DNA from: Nitrospinota bacterium
GTDB taxonomy: Bacteria > UBA8248
Direction of reading: 5' to 3'
Assembly (NCBI GenBank): GCA_029937135.1
Contig: JAPYQX010000032.1
Span: 1 to 14,904 of the forward strand
DNA length: 14,904 bases
Below the pieces are notes generated by a model. It was not told the DNA's origin and did no database searches. It saw nothing but the letters and a program-made list of their open reading frames with translations. Made by a program: the position numbers and the translations under genes. Positions 1 to 6,552 of the stretch are shown here, piece after piece. Position 1 is the first letter of the stretch, and every line of letters begins with the position of its first letter.

Positions 1-1
1 C

Positions 2-181
2 TTCGAGCGCGAGCAGGAATTCCAAATGACGCACAGCAATGTAGACGCTTTCGGCGGCAGCGAAGCGGAAGCGGCTGTGAAGACCGCCACCCCTGTTCGC
101 CGAGATACCCCGAAGGTTGGGCGCAATCAACCATGTCCATGCGGAAGCGGAAAAAAATACAAACATTGCTGCGGGCGCTGA
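2..181 (+). CDS. secA: SecA C-terminal fragment (preprotein translocase ATPase), 5' end outside window
   Basis: Reading frame 2 is open from the window edge and stops with TGA at 179-181, giving 59 residues. It opens with FEREQEFQM and ends in the SecA zinc-binding tail: VGRNQPCPCGSGKKYKHCC, with the CxC and HCC ligands intact, just before the stop. In the known family SecA is the cytosolic ATPase that drives proteins through SecYEG, and this tail binds SecB and phospholipid. The acidic and Ala-rich stretch before the tail is the usual variable C-terminal linker. The motor domains lie upstream and cannot be judged. The start of the next gene lies inside this coding region. A free-standing SEC-C protein could end the same way, but the linker and position of the motif favour SecA. 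Confidence 0.9.
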   Translation, partial: FEREQEFQMTHSNVDAFGGSEAEAAVKTATPVRRDTPKVGRNQPCPCGSGKKYKHCCGR

Positions 182-839
182 TACCAGGACGCTCCTCGCG
201 TGTTCTCCCGCTGTTTCTACTGGTGTTGGGTTGCGCTGGCTGGGTCTCGGCGGCTACCGTTCAATCCGGCTTGAGGTTCGCGGCGGCGGGCGGACGGGTC
301 GTCATCGCGGGCATTGTCACCGACCCCCTGGGGATGCCCGTTCCGCAACTTTCAGTGCTGGTTTCAGCTTCCGCCCGCCCCCTTCAGGCGGATCCCCGTC
401 TTGGACTGAAAACCGTAAATTGCTCGTCCTGGGCGTCACAGCCTCGGATGGGACATTCCGCGTCGTTATTCCGGTCCAGCCCGGGAAACCGAAATATTAT
501 TTGAGTTTCTTCGAGCAAGGACGCTTCGACGATGTTCGCTTCGCCCGGCCGATCCGAATCGACATCACCCGGAGAGTCAATGCCGAAAAATTCATCCTTT
601 ACGATCATCAACTCGCGTTTCACGGGGCCTGGCCAAACGTCCAGGAAACTTTAAAGGCTTATCCTAAAAAATCGCCCCGTGCCCGCGTGATTCGCCGCTA
701 CGGAATCGCCGAGGAATTCAGAAAGGACAAGGACGGAAAGAAACCCGAGGTCTGGTGGTATTATTCCAAGGGGAAAAGGTTCGATTTCAAGGATGGAAAA
801 GTCGTGTCCGAGAAAAGTTTTACGCCCGTATTTAAATAA
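133..839 (+). pseudogene. Frameshifted exported protein with a carboxypeptidase-regulatory-like domain
   Basis: Two frames together make one sensible protein. Frame 1 from ATG 133 (or ATG 139) gives a basic start MRKRKK, a hydrophobic stretch LPLFLLVLGCAGW that looks like a signal or lipoprotein peptide, and a beta-rich start VVIAGIVTDPLGMPVPQLSVLV. Frame 3 from about 385 gives TASDGTFRVVIPV and runs to TAA at 837-839. Together these resemble a carboxypeptidase-regulatory (Ig-like) fold. The C-terminal WWYYSKGKRFDFKDGKVV stretch resembles the last strands of SmpA/OmlA-like domains. Before about 380 frame 3 is nonsense, and frame 1 stops at 504. The join needs a -1 shift; the C run at 378-382 is the likeliest place for one lost base. 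The start overlaps secA by about 49 nt. Either a decayed gene or a sequencing or assembly error; function unknown. Confidence 0.65.
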
Positions 840-849
840 CCCCCTCGCC

Positions 850-1929
850 TTAATCGCCGTTCGGGGCCGCGTCCTCGATAACCGTGACGAAATCCGGGAT
901 TACCCGGAAACGAATTCTCTCGCCCACGTCGATTCGCCAGTTTGAGTGGGCGTGAATCCTCAACCGCTGGCCCTTTCCGATTTCTCCGACGATTTCCACC
1001 TCGAGAATCGCGTAGTGCCCACCGTAGCGGATTCCCATGACCTCCGCCTGAAAGGGCCCGTCCGGCTCGAGCATGAAGCTCTCCGGGCGGATCGAGATAA
1101 AAGCGTCGGTTCCGAATTCGAGCCCGCGCATGGACAGGCACGGAACCGGACCGATCGAGGTCATGATTTCGTCGTAACCCGAATCCAGGACGATTCCGGG
1201 AAGGATATTCGTTTGCCCGAGAAAGCGGGCGATGTATTCGGTGGCGGGGAACTGATAGACCTCCCTAGGGGTTCCGGCCTGCTCGATTTTTCCCCGGTTC
1301 ATGACCAGGATACGGTCGGACATGAACATGGCTTCTTGCGGATCGTGGGTCACCATGAGGGCGGCCACCCCTGTCTTTTTCAACAACGAGAGCGTCTCCT
1401 CGCGAACCTGCGCGCGCAGGCTGACATCGAGGCCCGAGAACGGCTCGTCGAGCAGAAGAACTTTCGGCCTGGGCGCCATGGCCCGGAGAAGGGCGGCGCG
1501 TTGTTGCTGCCCGCCCGAAAGCATGTGGGGATAGGCGTCCGCCAGGTCGGCGATTCCCATGTCGTCCATGCCCTCGCGAACGGAGCGGAGCCGGTCCGGC
1601 GCGGGGTTGGGGATTCCGAAGATAATATTCTCGAAGATCGTGAGGTGAGGAAACAGGGCGTAATCCTGGAACATGAGACCGGCGCCGCGCGCCTCGGGCG
1701 GTACGAATATCCCCGCCTTGGGGTCCGCGGCGATGGCGCCTCCGATTATAATTTTTCCGTTCATGAGGGGTTCGAGGCCGGCCGCCAGGCGAAGCAGGGT
1801 GGTTTTTCCGCACCCCGAGGGGCCGAGGAGACAGACAAACTCGCCGCCCGATATTTCGGCCGATACCCCGCGAATGACCCGGTTTTCGCCGTAGGCGTGG
1901 TGGATGTTCTCCAGTAGGAGGCTGCTCAC
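850..1929 (-). CDS. fbpC: Ferric-iron ABC transporter ATP-binding protein, FbpC-like
   Basis: This 359-residue ATPase would energise ferric ion import from the inner face of the cytoplasmic membrane. Visible motifs are Walker A GPSGCGKTT (about 36-44), Q-loop FQDYALFPH (Q88), signature LSGGQQQR (137-144), Walker B VLLLDEP (157-163) and the switch histidine in VTHD (H195). The C-terminal 110 or so residues form the regulatory/TOBE-type extension found in the FbpC/PotA/CysA group. It is the last gene of the minus-strand operon; its ATG lies 4 nt past the permease stop, so the two are probably translationally coupled. The FbpA-like protein and FbpB-like permease in the same operon point to iron(III) rather than polyamine, sulfate or thiamine. 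Its stop lies only 10 nt from the stop of the convergent upstream gene, leaving no room for separate terminators. Confidence 0.88.
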   Translation of the reverse strand: MSSLLLENIHHAYGENRVIRGVSAEISGGEFVCLLGPSGCGKTTLLRLAAGLEPLMNGKIIIGGAIAADPKAGIFVPPEARGAGLMFQDYALFPHLTIFENIIFGIPNPAPDRLRSVREGMDDMGIADLADAYPHMLSGGQQQRAALLRAMAPRPKVLLLDEPFSGLDVSLRAQVREETLSLLKKTGVAALMVTHDPQEAMFMSDRILVMNRGKIEQAGTPREVYQFPATEYIARFLGQTNILPGIVLDSGYDEIMTSIGPVPCLSMRGLEFGTDAFISIRPESFMLEPDGPFQAEVMGIRYGGHYAILEVEIVGEIGKGQRLRIHAHSNWRIDVGERIRFRVIPDFVTVIEDAAPNGD

Positions 1930-1933
1930 GGGC

Positions 1934-3631
1934 TTAGCCTTTCTCTCCGGAGTGGCCGGGCCGCGTTCCGCGGATAGTCGCGCTGAGGATGATGACCGGA
2001 AGAATACCCGCCGCGACGATAGCCAGCGCGCCCAGAGCGCTTTCCTCCAGAAGCTCGTCCGATGCGAACTGGTGAACCTGGGTGGCCAGGGTTCCGTAGT
2101 TGAATGGCCGCAGGATGATTGTCATCGGCAACTCTTTCATGCAATCCACGAAAACAAGGATGGCGGCGGCGAGGACACTTCCCCGGATCAGGGGGAAATG
2201 GACTCGGCGGAGGGTCCGGCCCGGGCTCATCCCCAGGGTGCGGGAAGCGCCGTCCATATTGGGGGTGACCTTGGCGAGGCTGGACTCGGCGGTTCCGTAG
2301 GAAAGGGCGAGGAAGCGGACCAGATAACCGTAGGTGACGGCAACGATGGTCCCGCTCAAGAGAAGTCCGGTAGGGATGCCGAAGAGATTTCGCATGAGCC
2401 CGTCGATCGCCGCATCGGCCCTGGCCAGCGGTATCATGACGCCGACGGCGAGGACGGCGCCCGGCACGGCGTAGCCGACGCTCGCGAGGCGGGAGGCGGC
2501 CACCAGGATGGGGTTTCCGCTCATCCTGACGCCGTAGGCCATGAACAGGCCGAGCAGGGCGGCCAGGGCGGCGCTGATCGAGGAAAGCATCAGGCTGTTT
2601 CCGGCGTAGGTCAGAAAATTCGCCGACAGGCTCTCCTCGTAGAATCTCGCCGCATAGTTCAAAAGAACCCCGGCGGGAACCAGGAATCCAAATGCAATCG
2701 GCAGGACGCAGACCGCGAAAGCGATAGCCGCCCTCGCACCTTTTAAATGGTAGTTCGGGAGCGGCCGGTACTTCGATGAAGTGCTGTAGAAGCGCTGGCT
2801 CCGCCGGGACCATTTTTCGGCTCCGATAAGCGCCAGGACGAACACGAGCGACACCGTGGCCAGCTGCGCCGCCCCGACGGTGCTGTTCATGTTGAGCCAG
2901 ACATCGTAAATGCCCGCCGTCAGCGTCTCGACCGAAAAAAAGTCCACGGTACCGAAGTCGTTGAGCGATTCCATCATGGCCAGACTCACCCCGATGACGA
3001 TCGAGGGGCGGGCGAGGGGGAGCGCCACCGAGAAAAAACTGCGCCAGGGGCCCAGGCCGAGCGTCCGGCTCGCCTCAAGGACGCAGGCTGACTGCTGGAG
3101 AAAGGCGATCCGGGCGAGAAGGTAGACATAGGGGTAGAGGACCAGCGTCATCATGGAGGCGGCTCCTCCAAGAGAGCGAATTTCGGGAAACCAGTAGTCG
3201 CGCCCGGAGGACCAGCCAAAGACTTGTCTGAGAATTTCCTGAACGGGACCCGCGTATTCCAGTATGTCGGTATAGACATAGGCGACGACATAAGCGGGCA
3301 TCGCCAGGGGCAGGAGTAGGGCCCACTCGAAGACCCGCCTTCCCGGAAAGCGGCAAAGGGTGACGAGCCAGGCGGCGGCGACGCCGATCACGGCCGTTCC
3401 GGCGCCCACGCCCGCCATCAGCCCGAGCGTGGTACGAATGTAGCGGGGAAGAACGGTGGAGGCGAGATGATTCCAGATGTCCCCGCTGGGGGAGGCCGCC
3501 AGAATCAGGACCGTGAGGATCGGCGTGGCGATGAGGGCGGCGAAGAAAATCGTGCCGACGGTCCAGATGTCCGCACGAAGGAACCTCATCGGGCGGGCCA
3601 GTAGGGGGGAGCTATCGGTCGCAGCGGTCAT
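1934..3631 (-). CDS. fbpB: Ferric-iron ABC transporter permease, FbpB-like two-domain protein
   Basis: A 565-residue inner-membrane protein with about twelve hydrophobic segments in two homologous halves, the usual build and length of FbpB-type permeases. Each half carries an EAA-like cytoplasmic loop that docks on the ATPase: EASRTLGLGPWRSFFSVALP in the first, and GASRTLGMSPGRTLRRVHFP in the second. Typical internal stretches include LLLPLAMPAYVVAYVYTD and the matching VGYAVPGAVLAVGV. It sits between fbpA (77 nt upstream) and fbpC (4 nt downstream). The ribosome site before ATG 3631 is weak (GGAA). Together with the hairpin in the 77-nt gap, this suggests the permease is made in lower amount than the binding protein, as is common for such systems. 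Confidence 0.88.
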   Translation of the reverse strand: MTAATDSSPLLARPMRFLRADIWTVGTIFFAALIATPILTVLILAASPSGDIWNHLASTVLPRYIRTTLGLMAGVGAGTAVIGVAAAWLVTLCRFPGRRVFEWALLLPLAMPAYVVAYVYTDILEYAGPVQEILRQVFGWSSGRDYWFPEIRSLGGAASMMTLVLYPYVYLLARIAFLQQSACVLEASRTLGLGPWRSFFSVALPLARPSIVIGVSLAMMESLNDFGTVDFFSVETLTAGIYDVWLNMNSTVGAAQLATVSLVFVLALIGAEKWSRRSQRFYSTSSKYRPLPNYHLKGARAAIAFAVCVLPIAFGFLVPAGVLLNYAARFYEESLSANFLTYAGNSLMLSSISAALAALLGLFMAYGVRMSGNPILVAASRLASVGYAVPGAVLAVGVMIPLARADAAIDGLMRNLFGIPTGLLLSGTIVAVTYGYLVRFLALSYGTAESSLAKVTPNMDGASRTLGMSPGRTLRRVHFPLIRGSVLAAAILVFVDCMKELPMTIILRPFNYGTLATQVHQFASDELLEESALGALAIVAAGILPVIILSATIRGTRPGHSGEKG

Positions 3632-3668
3632 TTTTCGTTCCGAAACCAGAGCCCGCCCTAGCCCGAAA

Positions 3669-3682
3669 ATCGCCCGGGCGAT
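3669..3682 (-). other. Perfect 14-bp palindrome/hairpin between fbpA and fbpB
   Basis: ATCGCCCGGGCGAT is its own reverse complement. On the minus transcript it can form a 5-bp stem with a CCGG loop followed directly by a short U run (GATTTTC). A competing GCCCG/CGGGC pairing exists alongside it. It lies in the 77-nt gap after the fbpA stop and before the fbpB start, where partial terminators or RNA-stabilising hairpins are often found in ABC uptake operons. The stem is short and the U run is only four, so it would be a weak terminator at best. Confidence 0.35.
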
Positions 3683-3708
3683 GCCTGACTCGAACGGTTT
3701 TTCGAATT

Positions 3709-4773
3709 TTAATTGTTGGAGGACTTTGTGGAATTGTTAAAGTCCACCAGGTCCACGAGTTTCGAGGCCGCGCGCCGGTGCTTCGCCACGGTGGTCAGGC
3801 TAATCGTGTCGGCCTTGAAATCACCCCACGACTTCACGATGGGGCTCACCGGCACGCCGGGCTTGACCGGATATTCAAAATTCTGGTCAGCGTAGAATTT
3901 TTGGGCGAAATCCCCGCTCAGGAATTCGATCAGCTTGACGGCGTTGGTGCGGTTCTTCGCGCCGCGAATAATCGCGGCCCCGCTGATATTGACATGGGCG
4001 CCCCGTCCCGCCTGGTTCGGGAAAACAATCCGGATCGAGGCGGCCCATTTGCGCTGGGCGCGTTTTTTCCGGTTCGTCTGCATTTTTCCCATGTAGTAGG
4101 TGTTGCCGATGCCGATGTCGCATTGGCCCGAATAGATGGCCTTGGCCTGGGCGCGGTCATTGCCCCCCGGCTTGCGGGCCAGATTGGCCTTCACGCCCTC
4201 GAGCCATATTCGGGTGGCGGCCTCGCCCTTGTGGGCGATGATCGATGCGATCAGGGAGATGTTGTAAACGTGTTTTCCGGAGCGGATGCAAACCCGCCCG
4301 CGGAGGCCGGGTTTAGTCAAATCCTCGTAGGAGGTCGCCTCGGCCTGTTTTACGCGCTTCTTGCTGACGAAAAGAATACGGGCGCGCATCGTCAGTCCGA
4401 ACCAGAGGCCACCGGGGTGGCGAAACTGGACGGGGATGTTTTTTTCGAGAATGTCCGATTTAACCGGGAGGAGAACGCCTGCCTCGCTCATGTCGTTCAG
4501 GCGCCCGACATCAGACGTTAAAACGGCGTCGGCCACTCCCGGAGTCGCCTTGATTTTTTCGAGCACTCCTTTTTTCGCGAAAACCGTATTGACCCGGATT
4601 CCCGTCCTCTTGGTGAACTCATCGAGCATGGGCTTGATCAAAAACGGTTGGCGGTAGGAGTAGAGGTTGACCTCCCCGGGGCTGGCCTCCTTGAGGTTGG
4701 CCTCTCCGGCGGCGGGCGGCGGGACGAGGGGGAGCAGGGCAATCAGACCGAGACAAACGATGAATTTTTTCAT
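3709..4773 (-). CDS. fbpA: Periplasmic ferric-iron-binding protein, FutA/FbpA-like
   Basis: A 354-residue solute-binding protein that should capture Fe(III) in the periplasm and hand it to the FbpB-type permease. The start MKKFIVCLGLIALLPLVPPPAAGEA is a signal peptide ending near residue 23. The mature part has the type 2 periplasmic-binding signature: NLYSYR (Y38/Y40), GLTMRARILFVSK, SYEDLTKP, KHVYNISLIASIIAHKGE (Y170), and GIGNTYYMG (Y226, Y227). In the FutA/FbpA family the paired tyrosines plus one or two upstream tyrosines bind the ferric ion, and all are present. The ATG at 4773 is 16 nt past the regulator stop and has AAGGAA about 11 nt before it. The last residues (NNSTKSSNN) are a polar tail. 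Substrate is inferred from ligands and operon; no binding assay is implied. Confidence 0.88.
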   Translation of the reverse strand: MKKFIVCLGLIALLPLVPPPAAGEANLKEASPGEVNLYSYRQPFLIKPMLDEFTKRTGIRVNTVFAKKGVLEKIKATPGVADAVLTSDVGRLNDMSEAGVLLPVKSDILEKNIPVQFRHPGGLWFGLTMRARILFVSKKRVKQAEATSYEDLTKPGLRGRVCIRSGKHVYNISLIASIIAHKGEAATRIWLEGVKANLARKPGGNDRAQAKAIYSGQCDIGIGNTYYMGKMQTNRKKRAQRKWAASIRIVFPNQAGRGAHVNISGAAIIRGAKNRTNAVKLIEFLSGDFAQKFYADQNFEYPVKPGVPVSPIVKSWGDFKADTISLTTVAKHRRAASKLVDLVDFNNSTKSSNN

Positions 4774-4789
4774 TTCCGCGGAAATTCCT

Positions 4790-5320
4790 TTATGAGCCGA
4801 TCTCGATAGATGACGGCTTCACACTGACATCGCAGTGATAAGAGCAGGTGGGACAGGCGACCTCGCTCTCGCAGGAGCGCCTGAAATCGTGGAAGGCCTC
4901 AAGGGCCCCCTGGTGGTCCTTGTCCTCGAAGAAGCGGAGAAGGTCCAGAAAACGGCCCATGGCGTTGCCGCTGACGTAGTGCTCCATCAGGCAGGCATCG
5001 ACGAAGGCCTGCTCCTCCTCGACGCCAAGGACCTCGGTGAGAAATTGAAGGAGAATCGAGAATTTGCCCGAAACGCTCTTGGCGCGCTCCATTCCCTTTT
5101 CGGTGAGCAGCACGCTCTCATAGACCCGATGATCGACGAGCCCCGAGGAGCGAAGCGTCTTGAGGGCGGTGGATACGGCTGGCTTCGCGACCCCCAGTTT
5201 TTCGGCGATATCGGTGACCCGCGCGTATCCCTTTTCTTCTTGGAGATCGTAAATCGACCGAAGGTAATGCTCGAGGCTGGGTGAGAGTTCTCCGGGGGCT
5301 TTCTGATGAGGGGTGGGCAT
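4790..5320 (-). CDS. DtxR/MntR-family metal-dependent transcriptional regulator with C-terminal Cys cluster
   Basis: A 176-residue protein with the DtxR layout: an N-terminal winged helix (about 14-75; GYARVTDIAEKLGVAKPAVSTALKTL is helix-turn-helix-like) followed by the dimerisation and metal-binding helices (about 80-135). Family members bind Fe(II) or Mn(II) and then repress uptake genes. By eye alignment to DtxR, C110, E113 and H114 (ACLMEH) match C102, E105 and H106. The Met10/Asp8 position is H18 instead. The ancillary-site His79 position appears to be F87. There is no SH3-like third domain. Instead a tail holds C150, C156, C159 and C163 (C-x5-C-x2-C-x3-C), which could bind zinc or an Fe-S cluster. 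It is the first gene of the iron operon and follows a palindromic operator, so autoregulation is likely. Iron versus manganese response cannot be settled from sequence. Confidence 0.87.
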   Translation of the reverse strand: MPTPHQKAPGELSPSLEHYLRSIYDLQEEKGYARVTDIAEKLGVAKPAVSTALKTLRSSGLVDHRVYESVLLTEKGMERAKSVSGKFSILLQFLTEVLGVEEEQAFVDACLMEHYVSGNAMGRFLDLLRFFEDKDHQGALEAFHDFRRSCESEVACPTCSYHCDVSVKPSSIEIGS

Positions 5321-5347
5321 GATTCCATTTCCTGCATGGCAGCGGTG

Positions 5348-5364
5348 AAAACCACAATCAAACA
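5348..5364 (-). repeat. 17-bp element in the dtxR leader, second copy before the DUF3047 gene
   Basis: On the plus strand this reads AAAACCACAATCAAACA; 9940-9956 reads AAAATTACAATCAAACA, 15 of 17 identical including an exact 11-mer. Both copies lie a similar distance upstream of a minus-strand start codon (28 and 34 nt). The left end of the operator overlaps this copy. Chance similarity of AT-rich sequence is possible. Confidence 0.35.
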
Positions 5365-5389
5365 GTGTTAATTTAAGTTAACATTGTTT
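5360..5389. promoter_or_regulatory. Probable DtxR-family operator, 30-bp near-palindrome
   Basis: The arms AAACAGTGTTAA (5360-5371) and TTAACATTGTTT (5378-5389) are reverse complements at 11 of 12 positions, separated by TTTAAG. Thirteen of fifteen base pairs of the whole site are symmetric. It covers the -10 box and part of the spacer of the minus-strand promoter and lies 40 bp before the dtxR-like start. Placement and symmetry fit a repressor operator for the regulator encoded just downstream. The exact binding consensus of this subfamily is not known to me. Confidence 0.7.
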
Positions 5390-5398
5390 CGCTGTCAA
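5370..5398 (-). promoter_or_regulatory. Sigma70-type promoter of the dtxR-fbp operon
   Basis: On the minus strand, TTGACA (5393-5398) is followed after exactly 17 nt by TAAATT (5370-5375). The -35 box is perfect and the -10 matches the consensus at 4 of 6 positions. Transcription would start near 5363, giving a leader of about 40 nt before the regulator ATG at 5320. The -10 box is buried in the palindromic operator, so a bound regulator would block RNA polymerase. Confidence 0.7.
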
Positions 5399-5511
5399 CC
5401 GCAGATTCGATTTCTACGGATAAAAGGTGAATCAAAGCCCTAATGTCTCTACCAAGGGGCCCGCGCCGTCTCCAGCGAAGAGCATAATTCCTGCCCTGGA
5501 GCGTCCTGGCT

Positions 5512-6552
5512 TCAAGACCCGCCGTCCCCGCCCGATGGCTTATTTGTTTCTTTGTAATCCTTTTTTTTGTAATTATTTTTAGGGGTTTTCCTCATGATCT
5601 CCCTTAGCTTTATGAGCCCTCCGCCTGAGCTTTCCTTGACCCGTTTCGCGGGCGATTTCCAGCCCTTGAGCTTTCTGATAGGGGCTCCTGAGAGGGGGCC
5701 GGAGGGCACCCCCCTGCTTTCGACCAGATGGGCGATCATGGTGCCCAGGTAAGTTCGGCTCTCGAAACGCACCGGAATCCGGTGGCGATCATCGGTCACG
5801 TATATCCAGGTCGTCCCGAAGCTTTTCAGGTAATTGTTTTCGATAAAATCCGGTTGAATGACCAGGGTGCGGACAGGCCCCCACAACGTATCGCTCATTT
5901 CGACGCCGATGACGGTGATGCGCACCGGATGAAGTTTCTTGTTGTTGAATATTTTGAGGGTCATGCTCTTGCCGGGCCGGAGGTCGAAGGCCCGCGTTTT
6001 GTAGAGCGCTCCGAGGAAATCCTGCACCGGCCCCGGAATTTCATAAAACCTCGGCGGCCTTTTCGGGCGGCCGTAGGTGGCGCGTCCCCCCTCGAATACG
6101 TTCCACCGCTCGCCCCGGTAGTGACCCTCGCGCTGCCTGACTTCAATCCGGCGGCTGAACAAGCCCGCCGCGTCCGTATAGCTCGTGATCTTGTCGTCCA
6201 CCCGGATGAGGTGTCTGAGCAGACCCGCTGACCTGAGGCGGCTGCGAAAACGAAAAACGGTGTTGCCCTCCCACTTCAGCGGGCCCTCGACGCTGAGGCG
6301 GAGGGTGGCGACAGCGAGACCGAGCCAGCGGATCTGGTACTTGAGATTTTCACCCGTCTGAAAAGGCCGGGAGCCCACCCTGGGCCGGGAGCCCTCCGGG
6401 GTGCTAGAGGTCTCGGGCTCCTGACCAGAGGGTTTGTGCTCCTGACTGGAGGGCTCCTGTTCTTGACTAGAGGATGCGGCGGTTTTGAAAGGAGGAAGAA
6501 AAAACAGCACCGCCGCCAGGGGGAGGGCGCATAGCCGGGCGGTGCGTCTCAT
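5512..6552 (-). CDS. Exported DUF3108-domain protein
   Basis: The open frame runs further upstream, but its first part is a shadow of the ROK kinase. The ATG at 6550-6552 is preferred because it overlaps the kinase stop as ATGA and begins a signal peptide (MRRTARLCALPLAAVLFFLPP). The product has 346 residues. After the signal comes a low-complexity segment with 7-residue SSQE repeats (about 28-50). From about 65 to 275 is a beta-rich DUF3108 domain: ENLKYQIRWLGLAVATLRL at its start, DDKITSYTDAAGLFSRRIEV mid-way, and IPVRFESRTYLGTMIAHLV near its end. The family is periplasmic or outer-envelope associated and has no established role. The C-terminus is Lys/Asn-rich, with locally AT-rich DNA unlike the rest of the gene. 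It is the last gene of the pyruvate kinase-ROK unit. Confidence 0.82.
   Translation of the reverse strand: MRRTARLCALPLAAVLFFLPPFKTAASSSQEQEPSSQEHKPSGQEPETSSTPEGSRPRVGSRPFQTGENLKYQIRWLGLAVATLRLSVEGPLKWEGNTVFRFRSRLRSAGLLRHLIRVDDKITSYTDAAGLFSRRIEVRQREGHYRGERWNVFEGGRATYGRPKRPPRFYEIPGPVQDFLGALYKTRAFDLRPGKSMTLKIFNNKKLHPVRITVIGVEMSDTLWGPVRTLVIQPDFIENNYLKSFGTTWIYVTDDRHRIPVRFESRTYLGTMIAHLVESRGVPSGPLSGAPIRKLKGWKSPAKRVKESSGGGLIKLREIMRKTPKNNYKKKDYKETNKPSGGDGGS
6417..6479 (-). repeat. Three 21-nt tandem repeats inside the DUF3108 gene
   Basis: Units begin at 6417, 6438 and 6459 on the plus strand (GCTCCTGACCAGAGGG, GCTCCTGACTGGAGGG, GTTCTTGACTAGAGG). They encode the heptads SGQEPET, SSQEHKP and SSQEQEP. 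The array forms a flexible spacer between signal peptide and folded domain and is the kind of repeat expected to vary in copy number between strains. Confidence 0.6.

Noticed and set aside
378..384. Programmed -1 frameshift at the C run in the exported-protein gene
   Set aside because: The sequence does not form an X XXY YYZ heptamer in the incoming frame and I see no obvious downstream stem or internal ribosome-like stimulator; a simple indel is the simpler reading.
946..1917. Long plus-strand open frame opposite fbpC
   Set aside because: It is antisense to an ATPase with all motifs in place; the translation is Asp/Gly/Arg-rich with no recognisable domain, as expected for the opposite strand of GC-rich coding DNA.
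1904..2746. Plus-strand open frame of about 280 residues opposite the permease
   Set aside because: Highly charged, low-complexity translation caused by the complement of hydrophobic membrane codons; no ribosome site or family resemblance.
5470..5505. Terminator for the DUF3108 gene from CTCCAG/CTGGAG arms
   Set aside because: The stem is only 6 bp with a loop of about 20 nt and no U run; too weak to call.
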